From Pseudomonas parasichuanensis (GTDB lineage Bacteria > Pseudomonadota > Gammaproteobacteria > Pseudomonadales > Pseudomonadaceae): DNA of 64,000 bases. The notes under the pieces were generated by a model. That model ran no database searches. It saw only the letters and a program-made list of their open reading frames with translations, and was not told the origin of the DNA. Made by a program: the position numbers and the translations under genes. Positions 60,554 through 64,000 of the stretch are shown here, piece by piece. The stretch spans positions 62,001-126,000 of the forward strand of contig NZ_BQHO01000006.1 in assembly GCF_021601385.1 (NCBI RefSeq), in the 5' to 3' direction. The first letter of the stretch is position 1; each line of letters opens with the position of its first letter.

Positions 60554-63500
60554 ATGGCGACGACCACCCTTGGGGTCAAACTTGACGACCCAACCCGTGA
60601 GCGACTCAAGGCAGCTGCGCAGTCCATCGACCGCACGCCGCACTGGTTGATCAAGCAAGCGATCTTCAACTATCTCGAGAAGCTCGAGGGTGGCGCCACC
60701 CTGAACGACCTCAACGGCCACGCCGTCAACCTGGGCGACGAGGCCGGCGAAGCGCCGACCGACCACGCCCACCAGTGCTTCCTGGAGTTCGCCGAAAGCA
60801 TCCTGCCGCAATCGGTGCTGCGCTCGGCGATCACCGCCGCCTACCGCCGCCCCGAGCCGGAAGTGGTGCCGATGCTGCTGGAGCAGGCGCGCCTGCCGGC
60901 CGCCCAGGCCGAAGCCACCAACAAGTTGGCCGCCAGCCTGGCCGACAAGCTGCGCAACCAGAAGAGCGCCGGTGGCCGTGCCGGTATCGTCCAGGGCCTG
61001 CTGCAGGAGTTCTCCCTGTCCTCGCAAGAAGGCGTGGCACTGATGTGCCTGGCCGAAGCCCTGCTGCGCATCCCCGACAAAGGCACCCGCGACGCGCTGA
61101 TCCGCGACAAGATCAGCACCGGCAACTGGCAGCCGCACCTGGGCAACAGCCCGTCGCTGTTCGTCAACGCCGCGACCTGGGGCCTGCTGCTGACCGGCAA
61201 GCTGGTCAGCACCCACAACGAATCCGGCCTGACCTCCTCGCTCACCCGCATCATCGGCAAGAGCGGCGAGCCGATGATCCGCAAGGGCGTCGACATGGCC
61301 ATGCGCCTGATGGGCGAGCAGTTCGTCACCGGCGAAACCATCGCCGAAGCCCTGGCCAACGCCAGCAAGTTCGAAGCCAAGGGCTTCCGCTACAGCTACG
61401 ACATGCTCGGCGAAGCCGCGCTGACCGAGCACGACGCACAGAAGTACCTGGCCTCCTACGAGCAGGCGATCCACTCGATCGGCAAGGCGTCGCACGGGCG
61501 TGGCATCTATGAAGGCCCAGGCATCTCGATCAAGCTCTCGGCCCTGCACCCGCGCTACAGCCGCGCCCAGTACGAGCGCGTGATGAGCGAGCTGTACCCG
61601 CGCCTGCTGTCGCTGACCCTGCTGGCCAAGCAATACGACATCGGCCTGAACATCGACGCCGAAGAGGCCGACCGCCTGGAGCTGTCGCTGGACCTGCTCG
61701 AGCGCCTGTGCTTCGAGCCGTCGCTGGCTGGCTGGAACGGCATCGGCTTCGTGATCCAGGCCTACCAGAAGCGCTGCCCGTACGTGATCGACTACGTCAT
61801 CGACCTGGCCAAGCGCAGCCGCCACCGCCTGATGATCCGCCTGGTAAAAGGCGCGTACTGGGACAGCGAGATCAAGCGCGCCCAGGTCGAAGGCCTGGAA
61901 GGCTACCCGGTGTACACCCGCAAGGTGTACACCGACGTGTCCTACGTCGCCTGTGCCCGCAAGCTGCTGGCGGTCCCGGAAGCCATCTACCCGCAGTTCG
62001 CCACCCACAACGCCCACACCCTGTCGGCCATCTACACCATCGCCGGGCAGAACTACTACCCGGGCCAGTACGAGTTCCAGTGCCTGCACGGCATGGGTGA
62101 GCCGCTGTACGAACAAGTTGTAGGCAAGGTCTCCGAAGGCAAGCTGAACCGCCCGTGCCGCGTGTACGCCCCGGTCGGTACCCACGAAACCCTGCTGGCC
62201 TACCTGGTACGCCGCCTGCTGGAAAACGGCGCCAACACCTCGTTCGTCAACCGCATCGCCGACCACTCGATCTCGATCCAGGAACTGGTCGCCGACCCGG
62301 TCGCCAGCATCGAGCGCATGGGCACCCAGGAAGGCAGCATCGGCCTGCCGCACCCGCGCATCCCGATGCCGCGTGCGCTGTATGGCAGCGAGCGGGCCAA
62401 CTCGGCCGGTATCGACATGGCCAACGAACACCGCCTGGCGTCGCTGTCCTGCGCCCTGCTGGCCACTGCCCACAACGACTGGAAAGCCGCCCCGCTGCTG
62501 GCCTGCGCCGCCAGCGAGCAAGCCGCGGCACCGGTACTCAACCCATCGGACCACCGCGATGTGGTCGGCCACGTGCAGGAAGCCACCGTTGCCGACGTCG
62601 ACAACGCCATCCAGTGCGCGTTGAACGCCGCGCCGATCTGGCAGGCCACCCCGCCGGCCGAGCGCGCCGCGATCCTGGAACGTGCCGCCGACCTGATGGA
62701 AGCCGACATCCAGCCGCTGATGGGCCTGCTGGTACGCGAAGCCGGCAAGACCTTCGCCAACGCCATCGCCGAAGTGCGCGAAGCGGTGGACTTCCTGCGC
62801 TACTACGCGGTGCAGGCACGTAACGACCTGCGCAACGACAACTGCCGCCCGCTGGGCCCGGTGGTGTGCATCAGCCCGTGGAACTTCCCGCTGGCGATCT
62901 TCTCCGGCCAGGTGGCCGCAGCGCTGGCCGCCGGCAACCCGGTACTGGCCAAGCCCGCCGAACAGACCCCGCTGGTCGCCGCCCAGGCCGTGCGCCTGAT
63001 GCTCGAAGCCGGTATCCCTGAAGGCGTGCTGCAACTGCTGCCAGGCCAGGGCGAAACCGTCGGCGCCGGCCTGGTCGGTGACGAGCGCGTCAAGGGCGTG
63101 ATGTTCACCGGTTCCACCGAAGTCGCCCGCCTGCTGCAACGCAACATCGCCGGCCGCCTGGACAACCAGGGCCGCCCAATCCCGCTGATCGCCGAAACCG
63201 GCGGCCAGAACGCCATGATCGTCGACTCCTCGGCCCTCACCGAGCAGGTGGTGATCGACGTGGTGTCCTCGGCCTTCGACAGCGCCGGCCAGCGTTGCTC
63301 GGCCCTGCGCGTGCTGTGCCTGCAGGAAGACTCCGCCGACCGCGTGATCGAGATGCTCAAGGGCGCCATGGCCGAAAGCCGCCTGGGCAACCCCGAGCGC
63401 CTGTCCGTGGACATTGGCCCGGTGATCGACGCCGAAGCCAAGGCCGGCATCGAGAAGCACATCCAGGGCATGCGCGACAAAGGCCGCACCGTGTACCAGG

Positions 63501-64000
63501 TGGCCATCGCCGAGGGTGAAGAAATCAAGCGCGGCACCTTCGTGATGCCGACCCTGATCGAGCTGGAAAGCTTCGACGAGCTGCAGCGCGAGATCTTCGG
63601 CCCAGTCCTGCACGTGGTGCGCTACAACCGCAAAGACCTGGACCAGCTGATCGAGCAGATCAACGCCTCCGGCTACGGCCTGACCCTGGGCGTGCACACC
63701 CGCATCGACGAGACCATCGCCAAGGTGGTGGGCAACGTCAACGCCGGCAACATGTACGTCAACCGCAACATCGTCGGCGCCGTGGTCGGTGTGCAGCCAT
63801 TCGGTGGTGAAGGCCTGTCCGGCACCGGCCCGAAAGCCGGCGGCCCGCTGTACCTGTACCGCCTGCTGTCGACCCGCCCGGCCGACGCCATCGCCCGCCA
63901 CTTCCAGGCCGACGATGCCCGCAGCCCAGCCGACACCACCCTGCGCGACCAGCAGATCAAGCCGCTGAACACGCTCAAGACCTGGGCAGCCGGCAGCCAG
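60554..64000 (+). CDS. putA: Trifunctional proline utilisation protein PutA, first 1149 residues (cut by window edge)
   Basis: Oxidises proline to glutamate in two steps and represses the put genes when not membrane-bound. The N-terminal ribbon-helix-helix operator-binding domain (about 1-47, MATTTLGVKLDDPTRERLKA) shows this is the trifunctional type. The FAD-dependent proline dehydrogenase barrel follows (about 260-570, EGPGISIKLSALHPRYS). Then comes the P5C dehydrogenase domain with the NAD-binding region and the catalytic Cys915 in SAGQRCSALRV. The frame is open to the right edge; the full protein should have about 1310-1320 residues. Confidence 0.98.
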   Translation, partial: MATTTLGVKLDDPTRERLKAAAQSIDRTPHWLIKQAIFNYLEKLEGGATLNDLNGHAVNLGDEAGEAPTDHAHQCFLEFAESILPQSVLRSAITAAYRRPEPEVVPMLLEQARLPAAQAEATNKLAASLADKLRNQKSAGGRAGIVQGLLQEFSLSSQEGVALMCLAEALLRIPDKGTRDALIRDKISTGNWQPHLGNSPSLFVNAATWGLLLTGKLVSTHNESGLTSSLTRIIGKSGEPMIRKGVDMAMRLMGEQFVTGETIAEALANASKFEAKGFRYSYDMLGEAALTEHDAQKYLASYEQAIHSIGKASHGRGIYEGPGISIKLSALHPRYSRAQYERVMSELYPRLLSLTLLAKQYDIGLNIDAEEADRLELSLDLLERLCFEPSLAGWNGIGFVIQAYQKRCPYVIDYVIDLAKRSRHRLMIRLVKGAYWDSEIKRAQVEGLEGYPVYTRKVYTDVSYVACARKLLAVPEAIYPQFATHNAHTLSAIYTIAGQNYYPGQYEFQCLHGMGEPLYEQVVGKVSEGKLNRPCRVYAPVGTHETLLAYLVRRLLENGANTSFVNRIADHSISIQELVADPVASIERMGTQEGSIGLPHPRIPMPRALYGSERANSAGIDMANEHRLASLSCALLATAHNDWKAAPLLACAASEQAAAPVLNPSDHRDVVGHVQEATVADVDNAIQCALNAAPIWQATPPAERAAILERAADLMEADIQPLMGLLVREAGKTFANAIAEVREAVDFLRYYAVQARNDLRNDNCRPLGPVVCISPWNFPLAIFSGQVAAALAAGNPVLAKPAEQTPLVAAQAVRLMLEAGIPEGVLQLLPGQGETVGAGLVGDERVKGVMFTGSTEVARLLQRNIAGRLDNQGRPIPLIAETGGQNAMIVDSSALTEQVVIDVVSSAFDSAGQRCSALRVLCLQEDSADRVIEMLKGAMAESRLGNPERLSVDIGPVIDAEAKAGIEKHIQGMRDKGRTVYQVAIAEGEEIKRGTFVMPTLIELESFDELQREIFGPVLHVVRYNRKDLDQLIEQINASGYGLTLGVHTRIDETIAKVVGNVNAGNMYVNRNIVGAVVGVQPFGGEGLSGTGPKAGGPLYLYRLLSTRPADAIARHFQADDARSPADTTLRDQQIKPLNTLKTWAAGSQ

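Noticed and set aside
60518-63901. Minus-strand open frame of 1127 codons
   Set aside because: It is the antisense shadow of putA. The translation is low-complexity (Ala/Gly/Val/His/Gln) and the plus strand encodes an unmistakable PutA.

Overview
The window is ordinary chromosomal sequence from a high-GC gammaproteobacterium. Gene content, gene order and repeat type point to a fluorescent Pseudomonas, most likely of the P. putida group. Supporting signs are the nnrD-tsaE-amiB-mutL-miaA-hfq-hflX-hflKC-hisZ-purA run, the divergent putP/putA pair, motAB next to rsgA, and many 'gtaggagcggcc...' REP elements. I see no prophage, insertion sequence, CRISPR array, rRNA or tRNA gene. Genes are dense, with frequent 1 to 17 base overlaps.

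Layout. (1) 1-11576, all on the minus strand, is a chain from nnrD down to purA. It covers metabolite repair, tRNA modification (tsaE, miaA), cell-wall amidase, mismatch repair (mutL), the RNA chaperone Hfq, GTPase HflX, the FtsH modulators HflK/HflC, histidine and purine synthesis. Hairpins after hflC probably separate hisZ-purA. (2) 11627-20708 holds queG, a TRIC-type channel, orn, rsgA, motAB (with a FliA-type promoter), an HDOD protein, a double rhodanese and psd. (3) 20771-33056 holds an AhpA/YtjB membrane protein, serB, a PqiC-like lipoprotein, parC, a retropepsin-like protease, a phytase-esterase-like protein, parE, yqiA, cpdA, a DUF1249 gene and nudF. (4) 33242-39757 holds an RsiV-like lipoprotein, the HMP transporter cytX, thiC with a TPP riboswitch, and a TolC-family gene. 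(5) 39140-44793 holds waaA, a LysR regulator divergent from an EmrE-type exporter, and an uncharacterised three-gene cassette: FAD oxidoreductase, aldo/keto reductase and an unknown protein. (6) 44904-57475 is the LPS block: hldE, msbA, waaL, a kinase-fold protein on the opposite strand, three glycosyltransferases, a PIG-L deacetylase, Mig-14 and a carbamoyltransferase. It parallels the P. aeruginosa waaL-wapR-ssg-dnpA-mig14-wapH-wapO order. (7) 57713-64000 holds rlmJ, putP and the first 1149 codons of putA. A 361-base control region between putP and putA carries seven GTTGCA motifs.

Most of this is conserved core genome and I did not find a convincing wholly new system. The observations most worth a second look are a TolC-family reading frame with no stop that runs 200 codons antisense into waaA, the seven-site putA/putP operator array, a kinase-like LPS-locus protein whose catalytic Asp position is Ser, the uncharacterised FAD/AKR cassette, and a perfect operator-like palindrome in front of the LysR gene. 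Functional names rest on motif and family recognition from the translated sequence plus gene order. No database search was run.
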